Shown here: piece after piece, positions 41,817 to 50,643 of the stretch
How the letters are laid out: every line of letters starts with the position of its first letter
Numbering within the stretch: the first letter of the stretch is position 1
Source of the DNA: JAAFIP01 sp031367325
Lineage (GTDB): Bacteria; Pseudomonadota; Gammaproteobacteria; Burkholderiales; Burkholderiaceae_C
Reading direction: 5' to 3'
NCBI GenBank assembly: GCA_031367325.1
Contig: JANLPQ010000035.1
Location: 26,942 to 90,941, forward strand
Length of the DNA stretch: 64,000 nucleotides
Position numbers and translations under genes: made by a program
Notes under the pieces: model-generated
The model's database searches: none
Told to the model about the DNA's origin: nothing
The model's input: only the letters and a program-made list of their open reading frames with translations

Positions 41817-44233
41817 CGCAAAATACTTCCAACCGAAGCAAGCAAGCTTCCGATAGTGGTGTGGCCAACTCCACACACGCAGCAGCGCAAGCAACCCACG
41901 GCGCAGCGCTGCCATGGGCCAACACTGCCTACAGCATCAAGCGCCACGGCACCAGTATTACGCAGTGCGACACCGAGCCCGTGCACACGCCAGGTTGCAT
42001 CCAAAGCCACGGCGTGCTGATAGTGCTGCGCCTAGCTGACTTAACCATTGTGCAGGCTAGCGAAAATACGCTGCAGTTTCTAGGCCGTAGCCCAGCACAG
42101 TTGTTAGGCTGTAGCGTCGAGCAGGTGGTAGGTGCTAGCAATGTGCAGTTTTTAGAGCGCTTGCTAGACAACCCGGCCCTAGAACGCAATACCGTTTATG
42201 CCTTCACCCTGCCTGCTATCCAGAATGTGGCGGCACTAGACGTTTGTGTGCATACCCTAGGCGGTGTTGCGGTGCTAGAACTAGAGGCCACGGGCCGCGC
42301 TGGCAGCCACGCCGATGGTGATTTTTTTGCTATGGTCAAGTCGGCTATCAGCCACATGCAAACCGCCCTGGGCCTGCGAGAGTTTTGCCAGTGCACTGCC
42401 GCACAAGTGCGTAGTATTACCGGGCTAGACCGCGTCATGGTGTACCGCTTTCATGCCGACCAGCATGGCGAGGTATTTGCCGAAAGCAAGCGTGATGACT
42501 TGCCCCCTTTGCTGGGCCTGCACTACCCCGAGGCGGACATACCGCAGCAGGCGCGCGACATTTATAAACGTATCTGGATCAGGCCGGTGCCCAACGCCGC
42601 CGGGCCGCTGATAGAAATGGTGCCATTGGCCAACCCTGACACTGGCAAGCCGCTAGACATGACGCACTGCGTGCTGCGCGGTGCGTCGGTGATGTACACC
42701 GAATATTTAGCCAACATGGGCGTGGCAGCATCGCTTACCATGCCGATACTGATTGATGGTGCGTTGTGGGGCATGATTGCCTGCCACCACATGACGCCCA
42801 CGCATTTTCCGCACCAAGTGCGCGCTGCCTGCGAGCTGCTGGCGCAAACCGCCTCGCTGCAGCTTAAATCTACCGAATACATTGAGCAGTTAGCTTACCG
42901 CCTGCAAGTAGAAAGCGTGCACCAGGAATTGGTAATCAAAGCTGCCAAAGAAGGTGATTTGCTAGCGCTGTCTGACAGCCAACCTTCGCTGCTGGACGCT
43001 ATGGTGGCCGAAGGCGCGGCGCTGTACCATATGGACCGTTGGTGGTGTGCTGGCCGCACGCCCAGTCACGCGCAGCTGGACGCATTAGCCGAATGGGTGA
43101 ACCAACATCCTGAGTTCAACTCGGTCACGCGCCCAGTGTTTGTGACTGACGCGCTGACACGCGAATACCCTGCAGGTGCCGAGATTGCTGATGTTGCCAG
43201 TGGCGTCATAGCCGTACGCATTTCGCGCCTGCGCACCGATTTGATTATGTGGTTCAGGCCAGAGATCATTCAAACCGTCCATTGGGCAGGCAACCCGCAC
43301 GACAAACCACTGGTACTCGGCCCCCATGGTATGCGATTGACGCCGCGCCATTCATTTGAATTGTTTGTAGAGACTGTGCGCCAGCGCGCGTTGCCGTGGT
43401 CAGCCATTGAGGTAGATTCTGCATTGCGTCTGCGCCTGCTAGTAATGGAATTAGTCATATCGCGGGCTGAGCGACTAGCCGAACTGAATATCGATTTGAC
43501 TAATAGCAACGAAGAGCTAGATTCCTTTGCCTATGTAGCATCGCATGACCTGAAAGAGCCGCTGCGCGGTATTCACCGCTACGCTCACCAAATGCTAGAC
43601 AACGCGCAAACACTAGGCCATGACAACCGCCAACGGGTAGAAAGCTTGGTGCGTTTAACCCAGCGCATGGACAGCTTGCTTGACTCGCTGCTGCACTTCT
43701 CACGCGTGGGCCGTACCAATCTTCATTTTGAAATCACCAACCTGAACACGCTCGTGGCGCAAACTATAGAGATGATCGGTGCCAGTCGTTTTGACACCCC
43801 CGGCACTATCGCTATTCCTAGGCGACTGCCTACTATGGCGTGTGACGCCATGCGCATACGCGAGGTTTACAGCAACCTGTTGACCAACGCGCTTAAATAC
43901 AATCTGCATCCTAACCCGCGCATAGAGCTGGGCTACATTGCACCTGGCCAAGCAGGTGTACCAGCTAACGCACCGCCCGAAACGGCAGGGCAGCTTATTT
44001 TGTATGTGCGTGACAACGGTATTGGCATAGCACCGCAGCATTTTGAACAAATTTTTCGTATGTTTAAAAGACTGCACGGGCGCGATGAATTTGGCGGCGG
44101 CGTAGGCGCTGGCTTGACTGTAGTTAAAAAAGTTGTCAAGCGGCATGGCGGTTGTATCTGGTTAGAGTCACAGGTGGGCGTAGGTAGCACTTTTTACTTT
44201 ACCCTGCCTTGCACGCAAGGACGCACAGTATGA
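41813..44233 (+). CDS. bphP: Bacteriophytochrome histidine kinase
   Basis: This 806-residue red/far-red photoreceptor has PAS, GAF, PHY, HisKA and ATPase domains in order. The biliverdin-attaching Cys is C52 in CDTEPVHTPG. The GAF domain keeps the DIP motif (PEADIPQQARDIY) and the His pair in IACHHMTP. At the place of the conserved His of the SP(M/V/I)H motif (His260 in Deinococcus BphP) there is Tyr 295, in GASVMYTEYL; the Pro is also changed to Val. The kinase part has SHDLKEPLRGIH and NLLTNALKYN. An N-terminal stretch of about 35 residues rich in Ala, Ser and His precedes the PAS domain. The start overlaps bphO. Confidence 0.94.
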   Translation: MTQNTSNRSKQASDSGVANSTHAAAQATHGAALPWANTAYSIKRHGTSITQCDTEPVHTPGCIQSHGVLIVLRLADLTIVQASENTLQFLGRSPAQLLGCSVEQVVGASNVQFLERLLDNPALERNTVYAFTLPAIQNVAALDVCVHTLGGVAVLELEATGRAGSHADGDFFAMVKSAISHMQTALGLREFCQCTAAQVRSITGLDRVMVYRFHADQHGEVFAESKRDDLPPLLGLHYPEADIPQQARDIYKRIWIRPVPNAAGPLIEMVPLANPDTGKPLDMTHCVLRGASVMYTEYLANMGVAASLTMPILIDGALWGMIACHHMTPTHFPHQVRAACELLAQTASLQLKSTEYIEQLAYRLQVESVHQELVIKAAKEGDLLALSDSQPSLLDAMVAEGAALYHMDRWWCAGRTPSHAQLDALAEWVNQHPEFNSVTRPVFVTDALTREYPAGAEIADVASGVIAVRISRLRTDLIMWFRPEIIQTVHWAGNPHDKPLVLGPHGMRLTPRHSFELFVETVRQRALPWSAIEVDSALRLRLLVMELVISRAERLAELNIDLTNSNEELDSFAYVASHDLKEPLRGIHRYAHQMLDNAQTLGHDNRQRVESLVRLTQRMDSLLDSLLHFSRVGRTNLHFEITNLNTLVAQTIEMIGASRFDTPGTIAIPRRLPTMACDAMRIREVYSNLLTNALKYNLHPNPRIELGYIAPGQAGVPANAPPETAGQLILYVRDNGIGIAPQHFEQIFRMFKRLHGRDEFGGGVGAGLTVVKKVVKRHGGCIWLESQVGVGSTFYFTLPCTQGRTV

Positions 44234-46275
44234 GCCTTGTCACTTTGCCCGCATGGCATATTTTGATTGTGGACGACAACTCTGACGACCGGGCAGACTT
44301 TAGGCAAATGTTGCTAAAAGCATCAACTCGGCAATACCGTTTTACCGAGGCCCAGCTTGGTAAGGAGTGCCTCACCAAAATTCACGAAAATACCTTTCAC
44401 CCAGCTAACCGCGCCGCCTATGTGCAGGACCCGTACGATTGCGTGTTACTTGACTACCACCTGCCGGATATGGACGCACCCCAGATACTGGCTACGCTAT
44501 GCCACGGTACAGACCTGCCGCCTTGCCCTATTGTGGTCATTACTGGATGGGACGGCGTAGACAGCGACGAGGGACCTAAATTACTGCGCAGTGGTGCGCA
44601 AGACTACATTAGCAAAAGCTGGACCACGCCTGAGAGCTTAACCCGTGCCATTGAAAATTCGATTGAACGATTTTCGTTACTTGTTGAAGCTAAAGAAGTA
44701 CAGGAAGAACTGCGCAAGTCTGAAGAGCGCTACCGCACCTTGTTTGACTCTATAGACGAGGGCTACTGTATTGTTCAAATGATATTTGATGCATCTGATC
44801 GACCATTGGACTACCGATTTTTAGAGGTCAGCAAATCATTTGGACATCAAACTGGATTTATCAACGCGCAAAACAAAACTATCCTTGAGCTCGTGCCAGA
44901 CATGGAAGCTTTTTGGATCGACACCTTTGGTCAAGTAGCGTTAACAGGCAAAGCAACCCGTTTTGAAAATAAATCCAAACGGATGAACCGCTGGTTTGAC
45001 GTGTACGCGTTTCGTTTCGATGGCGCTGAACACCGACAGGTAGCCGTCCTGTTCAATGACATAACCCAGCGTAAAGAAGCTGAACTTAAACTTCAAAATG
45101 CGATTGCTACTGCTGAAAGCGCCAACCAAGCCAAGTCAGATTTTCTGGCCAACATGAGCCACGAATTACGTACCCCGTTGAATGCTATTTTGGGCTTTGC
45201 CCAATTGATGGAAGCGGCCGATCCACCGCCTAATTTAAAGCAAAAGCAAAGCCTGGCTCATATTGTGACGTCGGGCTGGTACCTGCTGGGGCTGATCAAC
45301 GAAACGCTAGACTTGGCTGCTGTGGAGTCGGGCATGCTGTCAATATCGGCTGAGACATTGATACTGTCCACTGTGATGCAAGAGTGTGAAGCCATGGTGG
45401 AACCCCTAGCACAACAGCGCAGCATAAGCATTGCATTTCCGCAGTTTGACACCCCTGTATATGTGCACGCAGATAGGGTGCGGGTCAAACAAATATTGGT
45501 CAACCTTTTGTCCAACGCCATCAAATACAACCGCGTCGGTGGCCATGTAGACATTACCTGTGCAACGCAAGTTTCGGGCAACGTACGCATTAGCGTACAA
45601 GATACTGGTGAAGGCATACCACCAGAAAAACTTGACCAGTTGTTCAAGCCATTTAACCGCTTGGGCCATGACACAAGTGCAGTGCAAGGTACTGGGATAG
45701 GATTGGTGATGTGCAAGCGCCTTGCCCAATTGATGGGGGGCACCATCGGGGTAGAAAGTACGCCAGGCCAAGGTAGTGTGTTTTGGGTTAAGCTTAAAGC
45801 TGCAGCACCACAAACAGCGCCTTTAAACCTTGTAACGCCCATCATATCGGCTGCAGACTTGCGCAGCGCTGTGCTGCATGTTGATGACAACCCTGCCAGC
45901 CTAGAGCTGGTAGAGCATCTTATGGCGCAACGCCCACAGCACAGAACCTTAAGTGCATCGCATGGTGGGCTGGGGCTAGAATTTGCACGCGCACACCAGC
46001 CTGTCGTAATACTGATGGACATCAATTTGCCCGGCATGAGCGGTATCGAAACCTTGGAAAAACTGCGAGCTGACCCGCTTACTGCCCACATACCTGTATT
46101 AGCCCTGAGTGCCAACGCCATGCCCCACGAGATTAAAAAAGGGCTCGAGGCAGGATTTTTCCGTTACATGACCAAACCCATCAAGGTTCATGAATTTTTT
46201 GAAACTCTGGACGAAGCACTCGCATTTGCCAGCTCGCCTGCAGGTCGACCAACCGCAAAGGAAGTCCCACAATGA
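44230..46275 (+). CDS. Hybrid sensor kinase REC-PAS-HisKA-HATPase-REC
   Basis: This 681-residue cytoplasmic protein has a first receiver domain (HILIVDDNSDDRADF; Asp in VLLDYHLPDMD), a PAS domain near 165-290, the kinase His in NMSHELRTPLNAILGF near 325, an ATPase domain (DTGEGIPPEKLD, GTGIGLVMCKRL) and a second receiver (VLHVDDNPAS; ILMDINLPGMSG). The first receiver matches the type that takes phosphate from a phytochrome kinase. Start and end overlap the neighbouring genes by 4 bp, so it belongs to the phytochrome relay. Confidence 0.94.
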   Translation: MSLVTLPAWHILIVDDNSDDRADFRQMLLKASTRQYRFTEAQLGKECLTKIHENTFHPANRAAYVQDPYDCVLLDYHLPDMDAPQILATLCHGTDLPPCPIVVITGWDGVDSDEGPKLLRSGAQDYISKSWTTPESLTRAIENSIERFSLLVEAKEVQEELRKSEERYRTLFDSIDEGYCIVQMIFDASDRPLDYRFLEVSKSFGHQTGFINAQNKTILELVPDMEAFWIDTFGQVALTGKATRFENKSKRMNRWFDVYAFRFDGAEHRQVAVLFNDITQRKEAELKLQNAIATAESANQAKSDFLANMSHELRTPLNAILGFAQLMEAADPPPNLKQKQSLAHIVTSGWYLLGLINETLDLAAVESGMLSISAETLILSTVMQECEAMVEPLAQQRSISIAFPQFDTPVYVHADRVRVKQILVNLLSNAIKYNRVGGHVDITCATQVSGNVRISVQDTGEGIPPEKLDQLFKPFNRLGHDTSAVQGTGIGLVMCKRLAQLMGGTIGVESTPGQGSVFWVKLKAAAPQTAPLNLVTPIISAADLRSAVLHVDDNPASLELVEHLMAQRPQHRTLSASHGGLGLEFARAHQPVVILMDINLPGMSGIETLEKLRADPLTAHIPVLALSANAMPHEIKKGLEAGFFRYMTKPIKVHEFFETLDEALAFASSPAGRPTAKEVPQ

Positions 46276-47093
46276 TCAGACCATCCGACATACTGAATGC
46301 CAGCATTTTGATTGTGGACGATCAAATTGCCAATGTGCAGCTGCTGGAACTTTTACTGAGCGATGCTGGCTACACCAATGTCGCGTCCACCATGGATCCA
46401 TTGGCTGTGCGCGCTTTGCACCGCAAGCACCTGTACGATTTGATTCTGTTAGACCTAAAAATGCCTGTGATGGACGGCTTTGAAGTTATGGCCGGACTCA
46501 AGACGCTTAAAAATGACGACTATTTGTCAGTCATAGTGCTGACTGCTGAGCCCGCCCTAAAACTGCGCGCACTACAGGCTGGCGCTAGAGATTTTGTAAG
46601 CAAACCGTTTGATTTGGTTGAAGTAAAAACGCGTATCCACAACACTCTAGAAGTACGGCTGTTATATAAAAAACTAGCCAATTACAACCAAGACTTAATC
46701 AAAACGGTGCACGAGCGTACAACCGAGTTGCGTGAGAGCGAGCTGCGTTTTCGCAGCTTTACCGAGCTGGCATCAGACTGGTATTGGGAGCAAAATGACA
46801 CAGGTGAATTCACTACAGTGTCTGGCCCGGTATTTGAAACTTTGGGCATTGCAGCAACTTCTTTTTTGACTGAGAAAATCAACGGTACCACAACGGGCTG
46901 GAACGAAGAAGAACACCTTCAATTACAAATGAAAATTGCTGCGCGGCAGCCATTTATTGATTTTGCATTCAGTAGAACCAATACAGACGGGTCAGCACAA
47001 CACTTTCGCGTGAGTGGAGAGCCTATGTTGGATGAAAATAATCGATTTAAGGGCTACCGTGGCATAGGTGTTGAAGTTACGCCCCACATCTAG
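46272..47093 (+). CDS. Response regulator with receiver and PAS domains, no output domain
   Basis: This 273-residue protein has a receiver domain (SILIVDDQIANVQLL; Asp in LILLDLKMPVMDG) with a linking helix to about 155, then a PAS domain to the end (ELASDWYWEQNDTGEF ... RGIGVEV). In related proteins a kinase, GGDEF or HD-GYP output domain follows the PAS; none is present here, and the frame ends cleanly with the Crp gene 12 bp on. It may act by protein contact or be a shortened remnant. Confidence 0.88.
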   Translation: MIRPSDILNASILIVDDQIANVQLLELLLSDAGYTNVASTMDPLAVRALHRKHLYDLILLDLKMPVMDGFEVMAGLKTLKNDDYLSVIVLTAEPALKLRALQAGARDFVSKPFDLVEVKTRIHNTLEVRLLYKKLANYNQDLIKTVHERTTELRESELRFRSFTELASDWYWEQNDTGEFTTVSGPVFETLGIAATSFLTEKINGTTTGWNEEEHLQLQMKIAARQPFIDFAFSRTNTDGSAQHFRVSGEPMLDENNRFKGYRGIGVEVTPHI

Positions 47094-47104
47094 CCGCAGC
47101 ATCG

Positions 47105-47836
47105 ATGCAAACCAACTTGCCCGCGATGCACAGCCCTCGCCAGAACCAATTGCTTGCGGCACTACCAGCAGATGAGCTTGCGCATTTTTTGGCGTTGCTA
47201 GATCTGCAGTTCATACCCTTAGGTGCACTATTGCACAGGCCAGGCGACGCATTGCAGTATGTTTATTTTCCTACTACTGCTATCGTGTCTCTGCAGTATG
47301 TGCTGGAGTCGGGCGCTTCAGCTGAATTTGCAGGTGTGGGCTGCGAAGGTATGGTGGGCATGCAGTCGTACCTAGGTGGCGGCGGTACTAACAGCTCGGC
47401 CGTGGTGCAAACGGCAGGTTACGCCTACCGGCTGGCCAGCCCAGTGCTTGCCAAGGAATTTGACCGTAGCCGCACCTTGCAGCACTTGCTGCTGCGTTAC
47501 ACCCAAGCGGTGATGACGCAAATATCGCAATCAGTAGTATGCAATCGGCATCACTCGGTAGAACAGCAGCTCTCGCGCTGGCTGCTGTCTACGCTAGACC
47601 GCATCCCGTCGGGTGAGCTGGTGATGACGCAAGAACTGGTGGCCAGCATGTTGGGCGTACGCCGCGAAGGCATTACGCAAATTGCGGGTAAATTTCAAGA
47701 AGCTGGCTACATTCGTTACCGCCGTGGCCATATCAGTGTGCTGGATCGTGCCGGGCTAGAACAGCATGCTTGCGAGTGCTACCAAGCTGTAAAAAAGGAG
47801 TTGCAGCGCCTGCAGCAAGACATTAATTTGGTTTGA
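47105..47836 (+). CDS. Crp/Fnr family transcriptional regulator
   Basis: This 243-residue protein has a cyclic-nucleotide-binding-like domain (about 15-130, PGDALQYVYFPTTAIVSL) and a C-terminal helix-turn-helix (MTQELVASMLGVRREGIT). No Cys cluster for Fe-S is present and the cAMP-contact residues are not conserved, so the signal is unknown. The recognition helix RREGIT differs from FNR ETVSR. It ends the phytochrome operon and may be its output to DNA. Confidence 0.9.
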   Translation: MQTNLPAMHSPRQNQLLAALPADELAHFLALLDLQFIPLGALLHRPGDALQYVYFPTTAIVSLQYVLESGASAEFAGVGCEGMVGMQSYLGGGGTNSSAVVQTAGYAYRLASPVLAKEFDRSRTLQHLLLRYTQAVMTQISQSVVCNRHHSVEQQLSRWLLSTLDRIPSGELVMTQELVASMLGVRREGITQIAGKFQEAGYIRYRRGHISVLDRAGLEQHACECYQAVKKELQRLQQDINLV

Positions 47837-47857
47837 GCCTAAGTTTTTGTGCGCAGT

Positions 47858-47878
47858 TGCGTGCGCTAGCGAACAGAC
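47858..47878. promoter_or_regulatory. Putative operator, site 2 (before the HAD gene)
   Basis: TGCGTGCGCTAGCGAACAGA (then C) shares GTGCGCTAGCG and ACAGAC with the sites at 41109, 50548 and 55893. It lies 58 bp before the HAD gene start and 22 bp after the Crp gene stop. Confidence 0.5.
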
Positions 47879-47936
47879 AGCGTAGCGGGCATCAGCGATA
47901 TTCAGGCCAGAAAACTTGAAGCTAGGAATAAACGCC

Positions 47937-48725
47937 ATGTCGTATCTTAAAGCAGTTATTTTTGGTGCTATCGACACTATTGCCGAAACATCGAATCTTC
48001 AACGCCAGGCATTTAACGCAGCGTTTGACCAAGCAGATCTTGACTGGAATTGGGACCACGCAACGTACAGCAGACTGCTTAATATCCATGGCGGGCAAAA
48101 CCGGCTGCGTGCCTACCGCAGCGCCTGCCCTTCGCGCAGCCGCGTAAGCGACGCCATGATTGTGCAGTTGCACGCTGACAAAGTGCAGTTTGCCGCGCTG
48201 ATCTTTTCGTCGGTTGAGTTGCAACCGCGCCCGGGTGTGGCAGACCTCATGGCAGCCTGCCAATACGATGGTATTAAAGTAGCGTGGTGCACATGCACCA
48301 GCATAGACCATGTCGACGGCGTAATGACCGGACTGGGTGGCCGTCTGCCGCTGAGCCAGTTAAACACCGTCATCACCATAGACAACATTGCCCGGCCCAA
48401 GCCTGCGCCAGATGCGTATTTGGCCTGCCTAGAACAGTTGCACTTGCGTGCAGGCGAAGTGGTGGCTATTGAAGACACTCCCACCTGCATAGCGGCTGCC
48501 AAAGCAGCAGGCATCGTGACTGTAGCCACCCCTAGCGCTATGGCGTTGGAGCAAGACTGCTCTGATGCGGACTGGGTAGTGCCCAGTCTGCAAGGCGTCA
48601 CAGTAGAACGCCTTTGTGCGCTTCTGCGCGGTTCAAAGTATATTCACCAATCCGGAGGCTTAAATCAAACTACCGAACATATTGCGCCGTGGCCCGTGTC
48701 GCCCGTAGCCAGTCTGTCACAGTAA
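47937..48725 (+). CDS. HAD-superfamily (CbbY-like) protein lacking the catalytic Asp
   Basis: This 262-residue protein aligns throughout with CbbY-type sugar-phosphate phosphatases. The usual motif I, FDxDGT, is FGAIDTI here (residues 9-15): the nucleophile Asp is Gly 10 and the second Asp is Ile 12. The later motifs stay: ARPKPAPDAYL with the Lys and EDTPTCIAAAKAAG with the acidic pair. It is therefore probably inactive as a phosphatase and may bind a ligand or partner. The ATG at 47937 has AGGA upstream; an earlier TTG at 47916 is less likely. Its 3' end overlaps the convergent regulator gene by 61 bp. Confidence 0.88.
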   Translation: MSYLKAVIFGAIDTIAETSNLQRQAFNAAFDQADLDWNWDHATYSRLLNIHGGQNRLRAYRSACPSRSRVSDAMIVQLHADKVQFAALIFSSVELQPRPGVADLMAACQYDGIKVAWCTCTSIDHVDGVMTGLGGRLPLSQLNTVITIDNIARPKPAPDAYLACLEQLHLRAGEVVAIEDTPTCIAAAKAAGIVTVATPSAMALEQDCSDADWVVPSLQGVTVERLCALLRGSKYIHQSGGLNQTTEHIAPWPVSPVASLSQ

Positions 48726-49075
48726 GTTATGAGTTCTTCAATTTCATTAGATTTGTCAAACACACGGTCAGCACCCAGTTCTAGGCACTTTCGTCTGATG
48801 TCCTTAGTTGCATAGTTGCTGAAGACTGCTACGTTGTGCCTTTGCTGTAACGCGTTGGTCGCTTTGAGCACACCCAAACCAGAGCCAGACTTGAGGAAAA
48901 TATCCACGATCACTAAATCAAAGTGATTGTCTGGCTGTGAAAGCCAATGAACTGCAGTAGCTTCGTCCTCAGCAGTGCCCACCACTTCAACAGGTGCAAG
49001 TTCTTCTAAAGTAGCGATGAGGCTCTCACGAATGACGGGGCTGTCTTCGACAACGTAGGCCTTGATCTTATGCAT
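48665..49075 (-). CDS. Single-domain response regulator
   Basis: This 136-residue protein is a receiver domain only: acidic pair in AYVVEDSPVIRES, phosphoacceptor Asp in LVIVDIFLKSGSG near residue 54, Ser/Thr in VAVFSNYAT near 83 and Lys in VFDKSNE. It resembles stand-alone relay or CheY-like proteins. I chose the ATG at 49075; the longer frame to 49141 starts with a non-conserved leader. It overlaps the HAD gene tail to tail. Confidence 0.87.
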   Translation of the reverse strand: MHKIKAYVVEDSPVIRESLIATLEELAPVEVVGTAEDEATAVHWLSQPDNHFDLVIVDIFLKSGSGLGVLKATNALQQRHNVAVFSNYATKDIRRKCLELGADRVFDKSNEIEELITYCDRLATGDTGHGAICSVV

Positions 49076-49241
49076 GAACTTGCAACATTTCCTTTGGGCC
49101 GCGCCGCGCGCACTGCGCGTTGGTGACCGTGGTTTATTCACTTAGAGCACAAACGGGTGATTAAAAGTTTTAATGCCATCTGTACACTTAGAGTATGCAT
49201 TCTAAATTGAGCTGCGCCATGCTAGGTTGTCACGTTCTTTT

Positions 49242-49257
49242 GTAGGAAATATCCTAC
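49242..49257. promoter_or_regulatory. Short inverted repeat before the response regulator gene
   Basis: GTAGGA (49242-49247) and TCCTAC (49252-49257) are inverted copies spaced by AATA, within TTTTGTAGGAAATATCCTAC. It lies in the gap 49076-49290 between two leftward genes and may be an operator for the regulator gene. Confidence 0.35.
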
Positions 49258-49290
49258 GAAAACATGGCAGATCACCGGGTTACCTTGCTA

Positions 49291-50040
49291 CTAGCGGGCT
49301 AAATAACCCCCATCTACAGGGTAATAGGCCCCTGTAACAAACGATGCCCGGTCTGAGGCGAGCCAAGCTACAAGCTCGGCTACCTCCTCTGCCCGCCCAA
49401 GCCGGCCAATCGGGTGTGCACCGACCAACATCGTATTGGCAGCCGCGTCTTTTTCCAGCCCGCTGGTCATGGCGGTACGTATAAAACCTGGGCCTACAGC
49501 GTTAATGCGGATGCCCTGCGCACCGTATTCGATTGCTGCGGCTTGGGTTAGGCCCACTACACCATGCTTGGCTGCAGTGTAAGCAGGTGACCTGGCCAAA
49601 GCTACAGCGCCCAAAACAGAAGCTATATTCACAATAGCGCCACCACCGGTCTTTAGCATGGCCGTAAGCTGTTGCTGCATACCGAAGAACACTCCTGACA
49701 GATTGATATTAATCACGCTGGCCCAACCGTCTAGCGGGTAGTCTGCAGTAGCTGCGCTAGGGCCACCTATACCTGCGTTGTTGCAGGCAATATCCAGGCG
49801 CCCATACTGGGCTACAGCGCGCTCAACCAGCACCTTGCTGTCGGCTGGTTTACCCACGTCTGCGGCGACAAAAATAGCTTCGCCACCTTGCGCACGTACT
49901 AAAGCCGCAGTATCTTCCCCTGCGACAGAATTAATATCAGATACGACGATTTTCGCGCCTTCGCGCGAGCAGATTAACGCTACGGCACGCCCGATACCGG
50001 CTGAGGCACCGGTCACTATCATCACTTTATCTTTCAACAT
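49291..50040 (-). CDS. SDR-family oxidoreductase
   Basis: This 249-residue classical short-chain dehydrogenase has the cofactor loop TGASAGIGRA near residue 10, NNAGIGGPS near 87, the catalytic Ser in NIASVLG near 140 and the YTAAKHGVVGL Tyr/Lys pair near 155. Asp in VSDIN after the second strand suggests NAD(H). It has no signal or membrane segment. It stands alone upstream of the response regulator; the substrate is unknown. Confidence 0.93.
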   Translation of the reverse strand: MLKDKVMIVTGASAGIGRAVALICSREGAKIVVSDINSVAGEDTAALVRAQGGEAIFVAADVGKPADSKVLVERAVAQYGRLDIACNNAGIGGPSAATADYPLDGWASVININLSGVFFGMQQQLTAMLKTGGGAIVNIASVLGAVALARSPAYTAAKHGVVGLTQAAAIEYGAQGIRINAVGPGFIRTAMTSGLEKDAAANTMLVGAHPIGRLGRAEEVAELVAWLASDRASFVTGAYYPVDGGYLAR

Positions 50041-50105
50041 ATCTGTCCTTTTGAGTAAGTTAGTTTTATCGAAATTTTTTCAACAACGTTATTTGCTTAA
50101 AGTAA

Positions 50106-50264
50106 CTAGCTGCCGGGGTCCACCATTCGGTCACCCTCCGGGTCGTCTGGGATACTGGCAGGAACAGGGCCTTCGTCAGGCTCCACAGGAAGATGGGCCG
50201 GGTCAGAATCATCGGGCTCATCGAGTGGTGTGTTGTGCGGCTTGCGCGGCGATTGGCTCAGCAT
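50106..50264 (-). CDS. Small acidic proline-rich protein (52 residues)
   Basis: A clear small gene too short for routine calling: ATG at 50264 with AGGAG placed well upstream, stop TAG at 50106. The protein is rich in Pro, Asp and Glu, with LPVEPDEGPVPASIPDDPEGD as its core. I recall similar tails (VEPDEGPVP...DPEHDR) in small hypothetical proteins of Burkholderiales. It has no signal or membrane part and is probably unfolded on its own. It precedes the SDR gene by 65 bp in the same direction. Function unknown. Confidence 0.75.
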   Translation of the reverse strand: MLSQSPRKPHNTPLDEPDDSDPAHLPVEPDEGPVPASIPDDPEGDRMVDPGS

Positions 50265-50452
50265 AGTGAACTCCTAGTGCATTACCATAGTGTTTGATGA
50301 CAGGGCTAAAGTCACTCAGACAACACCCCGCGTATGTGTCAGTCATTAGCGCAACGCTTTTTTATGCAGCACAGTTATCGCACTGGAAAATAACTTGAAG
50401 TTAAATGCAGCGGTGTGTACCACGTAACAGAGGTTGGATGAGCCCTCGTATA

Positions 50453-50520
50453 CACTACAAATATCATAGCTGCTTGAGCAGTATCTACGGCCCAAACGGC
50501 ATAAAACACTTAAAAATATA
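50453..50520 (+). repeat. Dispersed AGCTGCTTGAGCA repeat, copy 8
   Basis: CACTACAAATATCATAGCTG then CTTGAGCAGTATCTACGGCC, with tail ACACTTAAAAATATA. The TATCTACGG and ACTTAAAAATATA parts are shared with copy 9 at 55768 rather than with copies 1-7, so two subfamilies exist. Confidence 0.78.
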
Positions 50521-50528
50521 TGTGAACC

Positions 50529-50568
50529 GAGATAATATATTTATCTCAATGTGCGCAAACGCACAGAC
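50529..50568. promoter_or_regulatory. Putative operator, site 3 (before cupin-arcDABC), with an adjoining inverted repeat
   Basis: AATGTGCGCAAACGCACAGA (50548-50567, then C) matches the sites at 41109, 47858 and 55893; its half sites are TGTGCG and CGCACA. Directly before it, GAGATAA (50529-50535) and TTATCTC (50541-50547) are inverted copies. It lies 76 bp before the cupin gene, the only promoter-sized region for the arc operon. Confidence 0.58.
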
Positions 50569-50643
50569 GCCATTATTTAGTTCACTCAGTATATAAAGCT
50601 GTTCTCAATTAGCGATGTGTATAAATAGCACGCGTCCAACACT

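Noticed and set aside
45258..46121. 287-codon minus-strand frame across the hybrid kinase
   Set aside because: It is antisense to kinase and receiver motifs, and its Ser/Cys-rich composition is typical of a shadow frame.
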